Origin: Clostridia bacterium
GTDB lineage: Bacteria > Bacillota > Clostridia > Christensenellales > Borkfalkiaceae
Direction: 5' to 3'
Assembly: GCA_017457215.1 (NCBI GenBank)
Contig: JAFTHU010000003.1
Location: 1 to 64,000 of the forward strand
DNA length: 64,000 bases
The notes below the pieces were generated by a model. That model was not told where the DNA came from. It worked only from the letters and a program-made list of their open reading frames with translations, and did no database searches. Positions 8,294 to 16,846 of the stretch are shown here, in pieces. How positions within the stretch are numbered: position 1 is the first letter of the stretch; each line of letters opens with the position of its first letter. Position numbers and translations under genes: made by a program.

Positions 8294-8977
8294 CTATACT
8301 TCCCGCGGGTTCCATTGATGCAAGCCAGCAAACGAATACCCGTCCGTTTCATCATACCCGTTCACTGCGCTATAAGACGCGTAAAGAACCATGCCGTCTT
8401 CTACCGTTGCAAGCTGTTCATACCCCCACTCGCCGTTCTCTCCTTGCGTAACATAATATTGCGGACGGCTTTTTATTTTCAATTGTTCGCCGATAACACC
8501 GTCGTTATACAGAAAAAAGTTAATTGTGGGGGATTCGCCAACGACAGCAGGAGCTGCAAGATATTGACAAAATATGGGTAAAATTTCCGCTTTTTGCCCG
8601 ATAACCGATACAATTTCCCCCGAAATACTCATGTGAGCGGGATAGCTATCGAGCGTATATGCCTCCCCAGTATGTTCCACCGTAAAGGTATCGCCCGCTA
8701 CCGAAGGGGCAAATCCGCTTGGTAAATTAAAAAACAAGGAACACTGGTCATAAAGCACGGAAACCGTTCCTTCCACGTAAAAACCGTAATCATATCCCGC
8801 CGTAACCGTGAAAAAGGAGTTTTCTTCTAACGTGCCGCTATTACCGTTTCCGTCTGAACTTTCCCCGCTGATTTCATTAGAATTGCTATCACTACTTTTT
8901 ACCCCGTTATCGTTATTACAGCCGAAAAGCAAAAAAATAAACCCGAAACATAATAAAAACATTAAAATTTTTTTCAT
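8294..8977 (-). CDS. Small lipoprotein of unknown function
   Basis: A 227-residue protein from the ATG at 8975-8977, which is preceded by a strong GGGAGGTGG; the longer upstream frame lacks a signal. The signal peptide MKKILMFLLCFGFIFLLFGC ends in lipobox LFGC with Cys20 lipidated. A Ser/Asn/Gly-rich linker of about 35 residues follows, then a beta-rich domain of about 170 residues without recognised motifs, ending HQWNPREV. It should be anchored to the outer face of the membrane. It sits between the monocistronic fba and gapA genes and points away from gapA. No family recognised. Confidence 0.8.
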   Translation of the reverse strand: MKKILMFLLCFGFIFLLFGCNNDNGVKSSDSNSNEISGESSDGNGNSGTLEENSFFTVTAGYDYGFYVEGTVSVLYDQCSLFFNLPSGFAPSVAGDTFTVEHTGEAYTLDSYPAHMSISGEIVSVIGQKAEILPIFCQYLAAPAVVGESPTINFFLYNDGVIGEQLKIKSRPQYYVTQGENGEWGYEQLATVEDGMVLYASYSAVNGYDETDGYSFAGLHQWNPREV

Positions 8978-9108
8978 TTCGCCACCTCCCTGCTTACCTG
9001 CATTATAACATACGCTTTGCAATTTGTAAATACTTTTATGAAAATTTCGTTCGGTTTGTGTAAATTTTGGAAATCCTAAATAATTTTGCCAACAGCTGCG
9101 CAAAATTA

Positions 9109-9137
9109 TTGACGAATAGAAAAAAGTATGCTAAAAT
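9109..9137 (+). promoter_or_regulatory. gapA promoter
   Basis: TTGACG (9109-9114) and TAAAAT (9132-9137) with a 17-base spacer. About 85 bases of leader follow, with TTGGAGGAAA before the ATG. Confidence 0.75.
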
Positions 9138-9224
9138 AGTATGCGGACGATAAGGGGCTAACGTCTTTTCGCCCAAAAAACACGACACAAAATAATTTTT
9201 TCATATATTGGAGGAAACACTATT

Positions 9225-10244
9225 ATGGCAAACGTAAAAGTTGCAATCAACGGTTTCGGTCGTATTGGCCGCCTTGCTTTCAGACAGATGTTCGACGCAG
9301 AAGGTTACGAAGTAGTTGCGATCAACGACCTCACCAGCCCTTCCATGCTTGCGCACCTTTTGAAGTATGACACGGCGCAGGGCAGATATAAGTACTGCGA
9401 CAAAGTAACGGCTGACGACGAAGCAGGTACGATCACCGTTAACGGCAAAACGATCAGAATTTATGCAGAAAAAGACGCAGCAAACTGCCCTTGGGCTGAA
9501 TACAACGTTGACGTTGTTTTGGAATGCACGGGCTTCTACTGCTCCAAGGCAAAATCCGAAGCGCACATCAAAGCAGGCGCAAAGAAAGTTGTTATTTCTG
9601 CTCCCGCAGGTAACGACCTTCCTACCATCGTTTACAGCGTAAACGAAAAGACGCTTACGAAGAACGACACGATCATCTCCGCAGCGTCCTGTACGACGAA
9701 CTGCCTTGCTCCCATGGCAAACACGCTTAACAAGCTTTCCAAGATTAAGAAAGGCTACATGACGACGATCCACGCTTACACGGGCGACCAGATGGTTCTT
9801 GACGGACCTCACAGAAAGGGCGACCTTCGCCGTGCTCGCGCAGCTGCTGCAAACATCGTTCCCAACTCCACGGGCGCAGCAAAAGCTATCGGTTTGGTTA
9901 TCCCCGAACTCAACGGCGTATTGGACGGTTGCGCACAACGTGTTCCCGTTCCCACCGGTTCGCTTACCCAGCTCGTTGCTATCTGCGAAGGCGAAGTTGA
10001 CGCAGCTACGGTAAACAAGGCAATGGCAGACGCAGCTTCCGCATCCTTCGGTTACACGGAAGAAGAACTCGTATCCTCCGACATTATCGGTATCACCTAC
10101 GGTTCGTTGTTCGACGCAACGCAAACGAAGTGTATGCCTATGGGCGACGGCAACACCCTTGTTAAGGTTGTTTCCTGGTACGACAACGAAAACTCCTACA
10201 CCAGCCAGATGGTTAGAACGATTAAGTACTTCGCAGAACTTTAA
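9225..10244 (+). CDS. gapA: Glyceraldehyde-3-phosphate dehydrogenase (NAD-dependent, type I)
   Basis: A 339-residue enzyme that oxidises glyceraldehyde-3-phosphate to 1,3-bisphosphoglycerate. Seen are the NAD-binding start NGFGRIGR (residues 9-16), AINDLTS at the adenosine-binding position (the acid favouring NAD over NADP), the catalytic SCTTNC with nucleophile Cys156, the following HAYTGDQ, the [20 protein letters not shown] anion-binding block, and the C-terminal [12 protein letters not shown]. Codon use is markedly biased, consistent with strong expression. It has its own promoter and terminator and is not in an operon with pgk or tpi. A 354-codon frame on the opposite strand is only a shadow of this bias. 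Confidence 0.98.
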   Translation: MANVKVAINGFGRIGRLAFRQMFDAEGYEVVAINDLTSPSMLAHLLKYDTAQGRYKYCDKVTADDEAGTITVNGKTIRIYAEKDAANCPWAEYNVDVVLECTGFYCSKAKSEAHIKAGAKKVVISAPAGNDLPTIVYSVNEKTLTKNDTIISAASCTTNCLAPMANTLNKLSKIKKGYMTTIHAYTGDQMVLDGPHRKGDLRRARAAAANIVPNSTGAAKAIGLVIPELNGVLDGCAQRVPVPTGSLTQLVAICEGEVDAATVNKAMADAASASFGYTEEELVSSDIIGITYGSLFDATQTKCMPMGDGNTLVKVVSWYDNENSYTSQMVRTIKYFAEL

Positions 10245-10274
10245 TCGCAAGGAGTTCGGCATCACCGAAAAAAA

Positions 10275-10308
10275 TTATCCCGACGGATTTCCCGTCGGGA
10301 TTTTTCTT
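10275..10308 (+). terminator. gapA terminator
   Basis: Stem CCCGACGG/CCGTCGGG (10279-10299) with loop ATTT and a following T-rich run. Confidence 0.9.
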
Positions 10309-10368
10309 TTCAAATCGACCCGTATCACCACTTGAACGACTTTCCAGCCCCATTTCTTTATAAACATC

Positions 10369-10397
10369 TTGCCTTTTTCCTATGCATATGCTATAAT
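10369..10397 (+). promoter_or_regulatory. Promoter of the XRE-membrane regulator
   Basis: TTGCCT (10369-10374) and TATAAT (10392-10397) with a 17-base spacer, about 30 bases before the start codon. Confidence 0.65.
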
Positions 10398-10426
10398 AAC
10401 TCCAACAAAAAGCTTTGGGAGATTTT

Positions 10427-11485
10427 ATGAACAAAACGTTTGGACAATTTTTATCCGAGCGAAGACGCGCCAACAATTTAACCCAGCACGCCCTCGCTGA
10501 ACAATTATTCGTCAGCGCATCGGCGGTGAGCAAATGGGAAAAGGACATTGCCCGCCCCGATATTTCGCTGTTACCAAAACTTTCACAACTTTTGGGCGTG
10601 AGCGAACACGAACTCATCACGGCGAGCATCGATTTGACCACGCGTACAGAAAAGACGCAGGCAAAACGTTGGCGGGCGCTCGCCTTTACGTGGCGGATGT
10701 TCTTTTTACTTGGGTATAGTATCGCGCTTTTAACCTGCTTTATCTGTAACCTTGCCGTAAGCAAACGCTTGGATTGGTTTTGGGTAGTAGCCGCTTCGCT
10801 CTTGTTGGCGGCAACCTTTACGAACATCCCCAGACACATCAAAAAATACCGTCTGTTGCTGATACCGTTGTCGCAATTTGCTGCCCTCTGTTTGCTATTA
10901 TTCACGTGCGGATTGTATACGGGGGACGGAAGTTGGGTTTTTGTTACCACAATTTCCATTCTTTTTGGTTTACTCGTGATTTTTTTCCCGATTTATCTGG
11001 GCAAATATAAGATTTTTTCCAAAATCAAAAAGTTCGCCGATTTCATTTCGCTTGGCGCAGATTTCATAATGCTGAATATCCTGCTGATCGTATGTGATAC
11101 GTATTCGGTTTCCAAGGGGTATTCCAACTCACATTGGTATTTACACACAGCGCTTCCCCTCGTTTTTGGGATTTATTTGATTTTGAATCTATTTTTACTT
11201 GTACGGTTTTTGAAAACGAACAGATTTGTAAAAACAGGTGTTATTTTATCTCTCGCCAACTTTTTTCTGTACGTTGTACCCCGCTTTATCAAGGTCAAAA
11301 TCCCCGCTCTGCAAAAAGAAATCCACCAAGCAAACCCCTTTAACGCCGATTTTTCTAATTGGAAAGCAAACGGAGCGCTTGAACCAAACGTCCATTGTAT
11401 TATCGCTTTGACGTTGTTGTTTTTGGCAATCGTCTTTCTTGCCGTCGGGTTCATTCGTGCCTTAAAAAAGAAAAAAAGCGCATAA
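10427..11485 (+). CDS. XRE-family helix-turn-helix protein with multispanning membrane domain
   Basis: A 352-residue protein from the ATG at 10427, preceded by GGGAGA; an in-frame TTG twelve bases earlier overlaps that site and is less likely. Residues 5-60 form a Cro/C1-type helix-turn-helix domain (FGQFLSERRRANNLTQ, then SASAVSKWEKDIARPD). After a basic linker come about eight hydrophobic segments from residue 80 to the end, finishing in RALKKKKSA. The layout is that of a membrane-tethered transcription regulator that may sense a membrane or envelope signal. Its partner genes are not evident: neighbours are gapA and, convergently, a YugP-type peptidase. It is monocistronic. Confidence 0.85.
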   Translation: MNKTFGQFLSERRRANNLTQHALAEQLFVSASAVSKWEKDIARPDISLLPKLSQLLGVSEHELITASIDLTTRTEKTQAKRWRALAFTWRMFFLLGYSIALLTCFICNLAVSKRLDWFWVVAASLLLAATFTNIPRHIKKYRLLLIPLSQFAALCLLLFTCGLYTGDGSWVFVTTISILFGLLVIFFPIYLGKYKIFSKIKKFADFISLGADFIMLNILLIVCDTYSVSKGYSNSHWYLHTALPLVFGIYLILNLFLLVRFLKTNRFVKTGVILSLANFFLYVVPRFIKVKIPALQKEIHQANPFNADFSNWKANGALEPNVHCIIALTLLFLAIVFLAVGFIRALKKKKSA

Positions 11486-11502
11486 AACAACGCTTGTATA
11501 AC

Positions 11503-11542
11503 AAAACCCCCGTGGACGTATCCCATCCATGGGGGTTTTCAT
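11503..11542 (+). terminator. Terminator of the XRE-membrane regulator gene
   Basis: AAAACCCCC at 11503 pairs with GGGGGTTTT ending near 11539, with an inner imperfect stem. Confidence 0.8.
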
Positions 11543-11614
11543 TCTTTGTCAAAGCAAATCAACCGACGGAACTTCCCACCTTAACGAAACTTCCCGCTTT
11601 TTTAATATACAGTA

Positions 11615-11640
11615 GTAAAACTTGCCAGCAGTGGCTCACT
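11615..11640 (+). repeat. 26-bp direct repeat, copy 1
   Basis: A 26-base sequence containing CCAGCAGTGGCTCACT, identical to the copy at 11709-11734. Confidence 0.9.
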
Positions 11641-11708
11641 ACAAGAACTTTGGTCGATAAAAAGATTCCCACCAATGCGACGCATATAAACACACGAACG
11701 GAAAGATG

Positions 11709-11734
11709 GTAAAACTTGCCAGCAGTGGCTCACT
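11709..11734 (+). repeat. 26-bp direct repeat, copy 2, with perfect hairpin
   Basis: Identical to 11615-11640. In this copy the following bases complete the inverted repeat AGCAGTG/CACTGCT (loop GCT), which touches the stop codon of the yugP-like gene. The 250 bases between the two genes hold only these repeats and a terminator. Confidence 0.9.
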
Positions 11735-11735
11735 G

Positions 11736-12473
11736 CTAATCTCTTCTTCTATTGCCGAACATCATCATAACCCACAGAAAAAACCGCAGGAAATAAATCA
11801 ACGAAACCAACAACGAAGCGACGTAAGTCATTGCCGCCGCGGACAACATTTTCCCCGCGTAAGGGGCTTCCTCTTCCGTCAAAATCCCCTCGGCAAGCAA
11901 CATCTTCTTTGCTCGTCGGCTTGCGTCTAATTCTACGGGCAAAGTAGCCAAAGCAAACAACGTCGAAAGCCCATACAACGCCACGCCCGCAATCGCCAAA
12001 TAAAAGCCTACGTCCGAGTTTTGCGTTGCCGCCACAAACACGTCCAAAATCAAACCCAGCACCACCAAAGGCAAAGCCAAACGGCTGCCGATATTCGTCG
12101 CCGTTACCAAAAAATTACGGATTTTATACGGAAAATATCCCTTTCGCTCCTGCACCACGTGTCCAATTTCGTGCGCGGCAACGGCACAAGCCGCCAAAGA
12201 ATTATTCCCATACACCCGCTCGGATAAATTCACTTCCTTTTTCTTTGGATGATAATGGTCCGTTAACGAGCCCTGCACTCTGCCCACACGGATATCACGG
12301 ATACCGTTCGCGCGCAACAATCTCTGCGCGGTATCGTACCCCGTCATATGCGAGGAATTTAACATATTGTCATATCTTCTGTATGCCGAATGCACTTTGT
12401 TGCTTGCCCAGCCCCCGATTATCGCGCAAACGACCATACACGCCAACGAAATGATATAATACCGATAAAACAT
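11736..12473 (-). CDS. yugP: Neutral zinc metallopeptidase, YugP family
   Basis: A 245-residue membrane protein of the Zn_peptidase_2 family. The N-terminus is a membrane helix (about residues 5-22); the zinc site AAHEIGHVVQ lies near residue 100; the typical NLSERVY segment precedes it; three more hydrophobic helices follow, ending in a Gly-Asn-Arg tail. The active site is expected to face the cytoplasmic side or membrane surface; substrates are unknown. The start follows CGGAG. Its leader contains a GGCGGCA/TGCCGC hairpin (12489-12506), which also could end rsmI transcription. It follows rsmI in the same direction. Confidence 0.92.
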   Translation of the reverse strand: MFYRYYIISLACMVVCAIIGGWASNKVHSAYRRYDNMLNSSHMTGYDTAQRLLRANGIRDIRVGRVQGSLTDHYHPKKKEVNLSERVYGNNSLAACAVAAHEIGHVVQERKGYFPYKIRNFLVTATNIGSRLALPLVVLGLILDVFVAATQNSDVGFYLAIAGVALYGLSTLFALATLPVELDASRRAKKMLLAEGILTEEEAPYAGKMLSAAAMTYVASLLVSLIYFLRFFLWVMMMFGNRRRD

Positions 12474-12557
12474 ACTTTTCTCCGTTCTAGCGGCAAAAAT
12501 GCCGCCGAATATACTCTATATATAATATAACCGATTTCGTTCGTTTTTAACCGAAAA

Positions 12558-13361
12558 TCACAAATCAATAGAAAACGGATATAATTCCGATTTGGAAACA
12601 CCGCGGTCTTTCGCCGCCCGTTTCAAGGCCTCTTTTTTATCCAGCCCCGCCGCCATATAATGCTGAATATGCTCCCGTTCGCTCAATGCGTTGAGGGGGC
12701 TTTCCTTTTCTTCCGCCCCGCCAACAACCAACACATATTCGCCGCGCTTTTCCCCCGACAAACCCTCGGCAAGCGTAAAATTTACCGCCTCTTCGTGGAT
12801 TTTGCTGATTTCCCGCACCGCGCACGCAGGTCTGTTTCCAAACACTTCGTACATAGCCTTAATATCCTTATCCACGTCTTGGGGTGCAGAGTGAAACGCC
12901 AACGTTAAATCACTATCCTTGTACTTTTCCAAAAGCGCCCGCTTTTCCCCCTGTTTTTCGGGCAAAAACCCGATAAACGCAAACCGTCCTGCGGGCAATG
13001 CCGATAACACAAGCGCCGCCACAAACGCACACGCACCGGGGATAAGCGTATACGCCTCTCCGTTTTCCCTTAAATATTTACAAACGATATTGCCGGGGTC
13101 GGACACTACGGGTGTGCCTGCGTCGGACACCACCGCTACTTTTTCTCCACGGCGCGAGGCAGCCAAAATTTTTTCCGCCGCCTCCATTTCGTTAAATTTA
13201 TGACAAGCGTACAAAGGTTTTTTTATTTCGTACGCATTCAAAAGCTTGATGGTATGCCGCGTATCCTCGCAAAAAATCACGTCCGATTCTTTCAGCGTTT
13301 CCAACGCCCGAAGCGTTATATCTTTTAAATTTCCTATCGGCGTTGCTACAAAACTGACCAT
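12558..13361 (-). CDS. rsmI: 16S rRNA (cytidine1402-2'-O)-methyltransferase
   Basis: A 267-residue tetrapyrrole-methylase-fold enzyme that methylates C1402 of 16S rRNA in the P site. Seen are ATPIGNLKDITLRA near the N-terminus, CEDTRHT, VVSDAGTPVVSDPG (AdoMet-binding) and IPGACAFVAALVLSALP. The C-terminal helical domain ends AAKDRGVSKSELYPF, as in the family. It is 9 bases downstream of the tRNA-methyltransferase gene, forming the common yabB-rsmI pair of Firmicutes. The start is the ATG after GGAGTAGAT. Confidence 0.97.
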   Translation of the reverse strand: MVSFVATPIGNLKDITLRALETLKESDVIFCEDTRHTIKLLNAYEIKKPLYACHKFNEMEAAEKILAASRRGEKVAVVSDAGTPVVSDPGNIVCKYLRENGEAYTLIPGACAFVAALVLSALPAGRFAFIGFLPEKQGEKRALLEKYKDSDLTLAFHSAPQDVDKDIKAMYEVFGNRPACAVREISKIHEEAVNFTLAEGLSGEKRGEYVLVVGGAEEKESPLNALSEREHIQHYMAAGLDKKEALKRAAKDRGVSKSELYPFSIDL

Positions 13362-13370
13362 ATCTACTCC

Positions 13371-14072
13371 TTATCTGTTCACTATCGTTTCCAAAATCTC
13401 GCAAGCGGGCTTGCCCCCTTTCACGCCTTCCACCATCACTAAATACGGCTTCGCGGCGTCCCTGCCCCCCACGAACTGAATTTTCTTCACTTCAATTTGC
13501 TCTTCGTGCAACGTATAACAAACCTCCGTCAAGCGATCAGCACGGTGCAACATACACAGCCTTCCGCCAAATTTTAACGCTCGCTTTGCCGCGCGCGCAA
13601 TTTCTTTTAACGTCAGCGTTATCTCTTTACGGCAAATCGCTTTTTCGTAATCGTCATTTTCAAAACCCGTCCCCGCCTTTTCATAGGGCGGATTGCATAA
13701 AATCAGCGAAAATTTTTCGTTGTATTCCTTGGGCAAATCCTGCAATTTGCCTTGCACCACTTCAAAATTTTCAAAACCGTTATACGCCGCCGTCTTTTTT
13801 GCCAAAGCGCACAGCGAATCTTGCATTTCGAACAACGTAACAGGCATAGCGGGCGCTTTTGCTCGGTTTAAAGCGTAAAAATGAAAACCGACAATTCCGC
13901 TTCCCGCACAAAAATCTGCCACTGCGTCCCCCTTTTTCCACTTTGCAAAACGGGACAACAGCACCGAATCGGACGTAAAACGGTACAAACGGGTATCCTG
14001 TACGATTTTCAACCCGTCGATAAGCATATCTTCCAACACTTCGTTTTTGCTTAATACGATTCCCTCTTGCAT
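13371..14072 (-). CDS. tRNA1(Val) (adenine37-N6)-methyltransferase-like protein (TrmN6/YabB)
   Basis: A 233-residue class I AdoMet methyltransferase. The early DGLKIVQDTRLYRFTSDS motif is characteristic of the YfiC/TrmN6 family, followed by VADFCAGSGIVGFHF (motif I) and the catalytic NPPYEKAG (motif IV), which marks N6-adenine modification. In E. coli the enzyme modifies A37 of tRNA1(Val); whether this homologue has the same target is inferred. It is the first gene of the pair with rsmI. A GGAG-like site is weak; the ATG at 14072 gives the family's usual N-terminus with a short MQEGIVLSK extension. Confidence 0.9.
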   Translation of the reverse strand: MQEGIVLSKNEVLEDMLIDGLKIVQDTRLYRFTSDSVLLSRFAKWKKGDAVADFCAGSGIVGFHFYALNRAKAPAMPVTLFEMQDSLCALAKKTAAYNGFENFEVVQGKLQDLPKEYNEKFSLILCNPPYEKAGTGFENDDYEKAICRKEITLTLKEIARAAKRALKFGGRLCMLHRADRLTEVCYTLHEEQIEVKKIQFVGGRDAAKPYLVMVEGVKGGKPACEILETIVNR

Positions 14073-14195
14073 CGTGCTTTTCTCCCGCTTTTTTTCATAA
14101 GTATACCATTTCTTTTAAAAAAAGTCAATACTCCAAAGCGCCCGCCGCCCCTTTTCCGCCGCATAATTTCTCCGTAAAACCCACACGCTATTTCC

Positions 14196-15692
14196 GTGAA
14201 CACTTTAACCGAATCATTACAAAAAAATTTAAAAGAACTTCAAAACCGATTGCCTTCTGAAGACATTTTAACGTATAACTTTACCACAGCGGACGGAACG
14301 GCTTGCGCCATCGTTTACACGGACGGTGTTGTAAACAAACAGCTTTTGGGAGACCTCGTTGCACGCCCGTTCTCCAAAGAACGCTTGCCCAAGGAAAGCG
14401 CGGAAAAATTACAATCCTTTTTAGAAAAAACTTTGCTCTTTCCCGAGTTGAAATCCGCGGAAAATTTTCAAAAAGCGCAGACGGAAATTTTAGACGGAAA
14501 CAGTCTGCTTTTGGTGGACGGCGTTCCCCAAGGCTTTATCGTGGGCGCAAAACTTTTGCCCAATCGCGCCGTCGTCGAGCCGCCAACCGACGTAACGGTG
14601 AAAGGCCCGCGCGAGGGCTTTATCGAAGATATTAAAACGAATATGGCGCTTATCCGCAAACGCTTGAAAACCCCCCATTTGCGCTTTGAAACGGTGCGCG
14701 TTGGCAAACAGTCTAACACCGCCGTTTCCCTTTGCTATTTAAACGGAATTGTTGATGAAAAAGTAAAAAATAGCATAAAAAAACAATTAAACGGAATCCA
14801 AATCGATAACGTACCCGATTCCTCGTATATATCCGCGCTATTATCTCCGCGTAAACATTCTCTTTTCCGCACAGTCGGCACGACGGAAAAACCCGACGTT
14901 TTCACCGCAAAGCTGTGCGAAGGCAGGGTCGGTATTCTTGTAGACGGGTCGCCCATCGCCCTTACCGTACCCTATTTATTGACGGAAGACTTGCAAAGCA
15001 GCGAGGATTATTTCATCTCCCCATTCGCCGCCACCGCATTCCGTTTTTTACGTTGTATCGCTCTGTTTATCGCCATTCTCTTGCCTGGTTTTTACGTTGC
15101 GGCGCAGGTATATAAAATTCAGCTTCTACCCTTGGGTTTAACCCTCACCATCGCCAGCAGCATACGGGAACTACCTCTTTCCCCAAACCTCGAAATGTTT
15201 GTGGTGCTTTTGCTCCTTGAAATTCTAAAAGAAGCCAGTATCCGTATGCCGAAATACGTAGGCATGTCTCTATCTGTCGTCGGGGCGCTGGTCTTGGGCG
15301 AAACAGCGGTTTCCGCGGGCTTTTTATCTACGCCCGCCATCATTGTCGTCGCACTTTCGGGGATTTGTTTGTATACCGTGCCCAACTTTGTAGAAACGGG
15401 CAGTTTGCTCCGTTGGCTTTTTCTGTTAGTCGCAGGCAGTATCGGCATATTCGGAATCGTTCTACTTTCCGCCTTTCTGCTTTGTTATCTCATCTCCTCG
15501 GACGCATTCGGCGCGCCCATTCTCGCACCGTTTTCCCCCCTCGTACCGCGCGATTTGCGGGATACCGTCGTCAAATACGATATCTTCTCGCTTGCCAAAC
15601 GCCCCAAACTTTTTCAATCTAAAAATCAAACCCGACTGCTTCCCCTCGGCACAAAACCCGAAAAAACAGAAGCGGATAGCAAACAAAAATAA
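14196..15692 (+). CDS. gerA: Spore germination protein, GerA family (germinant receptor A subunit)
   Basis: A 498-residue GerA-type subunit. The first 270 residues form the hydrophilic N-terminal domain, in which VEPPTDVTVKGPREGF is the family signature. Five or so membrane helices follow from about residue 285 (FRFLRCIALFIAILLPGFYV, then SIRELPL and LEILKEASIRMPK). The tail ends in a charged cytoplasmic segment. With GerB and GerC it builds a germinant receptor in the inner spore membrane. The start is taken as the GTG at 14196; no good ribosome binding site precedes it, so the true start is uncertain. It is first in a three-gene operon with 14 bases before gerB. Confidence 0.95.
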   Translation: MNTLTESLQKNLKELQNRLPSEDILTYNFTTADGTACAIVYTDGVVNKQLLGDLVARPFSKERLPKESAEKLQSFLEKTLLFPELKSAENFQKAQTEILDGNSLLLVDGVPQGFIVGAKLLPNRAVVEPPTDVTVKGPREGFIEDIKTNMALIRKRLKTPHLRFETVRVGKQSNTAVSLCYLNGIVDEKVKNSIKKQLNGIQIDNVPDSSYISALLSPRKHSLFRTVGTTEKPDVFTAKLCEGRVGILVDGSPIALTVPYLLTEDLQSSEDYFISPFAATAFRFLRCIALFIAILLPGFYVAAQVYKIQLLPLGLTLTIASSIRELPLSPNLEMFVVLLLLEILKEASIRMPKYVGMSLSVVGALVLGETAVSAGFLSTPAIIVVALSGICLYTVPNFVETGSLLRWLFLLVAGSIGIFGIVLLSAFLLCYLISSDAFGAPILAPFSPLVPRDLRDTVVKYDIFSLAKRPKLFQSKNQTRLLPLGTKPEKTEADSKQK

Positions 15693-15706
15693 GGAGAATT
15701 ACCACC

Positions 15707-16846
15707 GTGAACGCAACCATAACGTATCCCGCCGCTCCCAACAAAAACCAAACCGTACTTCCGCGGCAAATCGCCTTTGCCGCCGCCTTTCTGCTTCCCG
15801 TCGGCAAGTTTTTAGAAACGCCGTCGATTTTGGCAAGGTATGCAGGCAACGATATCCTATTGCCCGCCCTCATACGTTTTTTAGCGGAAAGCTTATTGCT
15901 CCTCGCCGTCCTCTACGCCGCCACTCGCTCCAACCAAACCCTTTGCGAACGTTTGGAAAACGCGCTGGGAAAGGGCGTATTGTGGATTTATATTCCGTTT
16001 ACCGCCTACTATTTGCTTGCGGGCGTGTTGCCCTTACTCGATTTAGAAAAATTTATCTACGCCTCTTTTTACGATACCGCGCCCACCGCCTTTTCGTTTG
16101 CGGCATTCTTTTTGTTTTCCGCTTATTTTTGCACAAAAGGCATAAAAACGTTGGGACGATTTTCCGACCTTTGCTTGCTTTTATTTTTGCTTCCGTTTAT
16201 CGCGCTAATTATTCTTTCGTTTAGCGAAGCGGATTTTACCCATTTGCTTCCCTTTTTCAACACCGATTTTCGGCAAAGCGCCGAGGCAATCCGCTACGCC
16301 ACGCCCCATTTTTCTGACGTCGCGTTGCTTTTACCCCTACTTGCAAACTGTAAATTTGAAAAATCGGAAACGGGAAAAGACGCAAAAAAAATCTTTATCG
16401 GCTACGCCGTCGGAGCGCTCTTTTCCTTGCTCCTTTTCGCTGTTTTTTACGCCGTTTACAGCAGTATCGCTCCCAATGAGCATTACGCCTTTGCTAAAAT
16501 CGCACAATATTTTTCTGCTTTAGACGTGCTCGGCAGAATCGATTTATTGCTCGTCTATTTGCTTACGGTGATACTGTTCGTCTATACCTGCCTACCTTTT
16601 CAATACGCCACAGGGCTGTTTGCAAAAACGTTGGGGGTTACCCGACGCACTTGGATTTCCGCAATTTTAAACCTTGCTTTGTTCTTTTTCACCCTCTATT
16701 TTAACCGCTACTACAACACCATTTACACCCTCATTAGCAACCGTCTTGCGCCCGTCTTTTGGCTGTTTGCCGATATTCTTCCCCTGTTTCTACTACTGCT
16801 TCCCCTAAAAAAAACCACCAAACGAAAGGAGAGTTCTCATGCATAA
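15707..16846 (+). CDS. gerB: Spore germination protein, GerB family (APC-superfamily permease subunit)
   Basis: A 379-residue membrane protein with about ten hydrophobic segments and the GerB pattern: an N-terminal LPVGKFLETPSILARYAGND segment, a long run of aromatic-rich helices and a late YFNRYYNTIYTL loop. In germinant receptors this amino-acid-permease-like subunit binds the germinant. It starts with GTG at 15707, 6 bases after AAGGAGAAT. Its end overlaps the gerC start by 8 bases, so the two are coupled. Like other germination receptors it is expected to be expressed in the forespore under SigG; no clear promoter was found in the sequence before gerA. Confidence 0.95.
   Translation: MNATITYPAAPNKNQTVLPRQIAFAAAFLLPVGKFLETPSILARYAGNDILLPALIRFLAESLLLLAVLYAATRSNQTLCERLENALGKGVLWIYIPFTAYYLLAGVLPLLDLEKFIYASFYDTAPTAFSFAAFFLFSAYFCTKGIKTLGRFSDLCLLLFLLPFIALIILSFSEADFTHLLPFFNTDFRQSAEAIRYATPHFSDVALLLPLLANCKFEKSETGKDAKKIFIGYAVGALFSLLLFAVFYAVYSSIAPNEHYAFAKIAQYFSALDVLGRIDLLLVYLLTVILFVYTCLPFQYATGLFAKTLGVTRRTWISAILNLALFFFTLYFNRYYNTIYTLISNRLAPVFWLFADILPLFLLLLPLKKTTKRKESSHA

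Noticed and set aside
9201..10265. A long open frame antisense to gapA (354 codons)
   Set aside because: Same cause as above; gapA is unmistakable on the plus strand.
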